Shown: positions 62,962-64,000 of the stretch, piece after piece
Layout of the letters: every line of letters starts with the position of its first letter
Position numbering within the stretch: position 1 is the stretch's first letter
From: Cucumis sativus
Lineage: Eukaryota; Streptophyta; Magnoliopsida; Cucurbitales; Cucurbitaceae
NCBI RefSeq assembly: GCF_000004075.3
Contig: NC_026659.2
Span: forward strand, 19,114,272 to 19,178,271
Reading direction: 5' to 3'
DNA length: 64,000 nucleotides
Position numbers and translations under genes: made by a program
The notes under the pieces: model-generated
Told to the model about the DNA's origin: nothing
Database searches by the model: none
Seen by the model: the letters and a program-made list of their open reading frames with translations, nothing else

Positions 62962-64000
62962 CTAATCTTGTATGCTCGACTTCTGGATGTATGAAATTGG
63001 ATTGGTACACGTTAATCTATTGTGGCCTGTTTCTTTACATCGACCACATTTATGCAATTTTGGTGCTTCACCGACACTTGGAATCCTCTTTTTCTTCGGT
63101 CGACCAACTCTTTTGACTACTTTCGGAGGTAAGACAGTCATATGTACATATTCTTCGGTTGTCTTCCATTCCGACTGATTCCCAACTGGGTAGACGGCCT
63201 CCGAATATGCTGCCAACAAACATTCATTAGTGTAATAGTTAGCACATAAGCTATAAACATTTATATTGCGATCCCGTGCAACAGCAATGGCATGTGCGCA
63301 TGGTAGTTGCTCAGCTTGAAACTCCTTACAAGTGCACTCTTGAGTATGAAGATTTATGACCTCCTCTTTATCTAAATCTTTAACATGGAATTGGTAACAA
63401 TCAATTGGGTTGACTTTCATTGTCAAAGCTCGTTCTTGTTTCTTTTGTAGAACTAACTCTGCCCATTTAGTCAATGTAGACGTCACTTTAATGCCTTCTT
63501 CTCGACGCTCCCAAAACCAACGTTGTAGCAAAGCTCGAACATGTTCAAGGAATGAAGCAATAGGCAAATCTCTAGGTTCTTTCAGTATAGAATTCATGGA
63601 CTCTGCTATATTTGTTGTCATCATATTATATCGTCTTCCTGGACAGTGAAAACGAGACCAACGTGTTATTCCAACATCGTTTAAATATTTTCCTGAATCA
63701 TTAGGAAATGCAAGAATACTTCTCCACGCTTCTGAGAACGTTGATTCACGGTATGTTCTAGATGCATTGTAAAACAAAGTAGCTATAGTGTCATTCTTGT
63801 ATTTATCATTCAAATTTTGAGTCAAGTGTTGGACACAAAGTCCATGGAATGCGGAGGGAAAAACCGATGCAATACACTTAGAAAAACATGTTTTTCGATC
63901 TGTCACGAAGCCTAGATTAGGCACCTCTCCTATTGCACCTTTCAATTTCTCTAAGAACCACTGTATTGAAGCATCTGTTTCTCTGTCCACCACTCCAAAG
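62962..64000 (-). CDS. MULE transposase (MuDR-like), N-terminus beyond window
   Basis: A minus-strand frame is open from the window edge to the stop at 62962, about 345 residues. The first visible residues are FGVVDRETDASIQWFLEKLK. Counting from the second V of this run, the visible catalytic-type residues are Asp32 (VTDRK), the Cys53/His56 pair (LCVQHLTQN) and Glu131 (NIAESMNS). These are the later DDE-type residues of the MULE domain; the first Asp should lie outside the window. A SWIM zinc finger follows (CTCKEFQAEQLPCAHAI) and a CCHC knuckle (CGRCKETGHNRLTC) closes the protein. The frame is intact here, so the element may be recently active. It converges on the protease gene. Confidence 0.92.
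   Translation of the reverse strand, partial: FGVVDRETDASIQWFLEKLKGAIGEVPNLGFVTDRKTCFSKCIASVFPSAFHGLCVQHLTQNLNDKYKNDTIATLFYNASRTYRESTFSEAWRSILAFPNDSGKYLNDVGITRWSRFHCPGRRYNMMTTNIAESMNSILKEPRDLPIASFLEHVRALLQRWFWERREEGIKVTSTLTKWAELVLQKKQERALTMKVNPIDCYQFHVKDLDKEEVINLHTQECTCKEFQAEQLPCAHAIAVARDRNINVYSLCANYYTNECLLAAYSEAVYPVGNQSEWKTTEEYVHMTVLPPKVVKRVGRPKKKRIPSVGEAPKLHKCGRCKETGHNRLTCTNPISYIQKSSIQD

Larger units (their letters stand above)
56349..64000. mobile_element. Mutator-like element (ULP1-carrying, CUMULE/Kaonashi-like), right end outside
   Basis: The left end appears to start GGGGAATTGACAAAAATAGG at 56349, a MULE-style terminus. Inside are a CT-rich leader, a 178-bp tandem array, a DUF1985/ULP1 protease gene (+), a kinase fragment and a MULE transposase (-). 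Convergent transposase and ULP1 protease genes are a known arrangement in some plant MULEs. A possible 9-bp target duplication (56340-56348) cannot be confirmed because the other end lies beyond the window. Confidence 0.65.

Overview
This is a plant nuclear window: genes split by GT-AG introns, A+T-rich spacers and dense retrotransposon and DNA-transposon debris. Its proteins match eudicot families. A Mutator-like element carrying a ULP1-type protease, Au-type SINEs and the low-GC spacer suggest a cucurbit (melon/cucumber type), but that is inferred from memory of those families.

Layout. 1-4674 (+): the 3' seven exons of a plant glycosyltransferase-like (O-fucosyltransferase-like) gene, running in from the left edge and containing one GC-AG intron. 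4.7-17.6 kb: no intact gene; LTR-type debris, a CACTA terminus near 9.35 kb, a palindromic MITE, and copies of an unclassified repeat that begins with a 24-bp hairpin. 17.6-25.5 kb (+): a small gene hidden by its long introns, four exons of a TPX2-domain microtubule protein, with introns full of MITEs, LTR remains and a degenerate minisatellite. 27.7-32.7 kb (+): complete six-exon plastid EamA/DMT transporter (WAT1-related At3g02690 type). 33.3-35.65 kb (-): complete two-exon gene for an N-myristoylatable, Ser/Arg-rich protein (At1g65710 type), with CT-rich leader. 36-46.7 kb: spacer with a dead plant-mobile-domain gene (39.15-39.86 kb) and another hairpin-type repeat. 46.7-56.15 kb (-): complete eight-exon beta-catenin-like protein 1 (CTNNBL1) gene, whose introns hold a Copia 3' end, LINE 3' ends and SINEs. 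56.35 kb to the right edge: a Mutator-like element with a CT-rich leader, a 178-bp tandem array with higher-order structure, a DUF1985/ULP1 protease gene (+), a degraded captured receptor-kinase fragment and a MULE transposase (-) cut by the window edge.

The host genes are ordinary housekeeping or regulatory loci. The EamA transporter and CTNNBL1 lie close together as their Arabidopsis counterparts do (At3g02690 and At3g02710, from memory), so this is probably a conserved gene block expanded by transposons. The most unusual part is the right-hand element: it combines a protease, a transposase, a satellite-like array and a captured kinase fragment, and it sits about 200 bp upstream of the CTNNBL1 start codon.

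All exon boundaries were read by eye from splice sites and reading-frame continuity. No alignment or database search was run.
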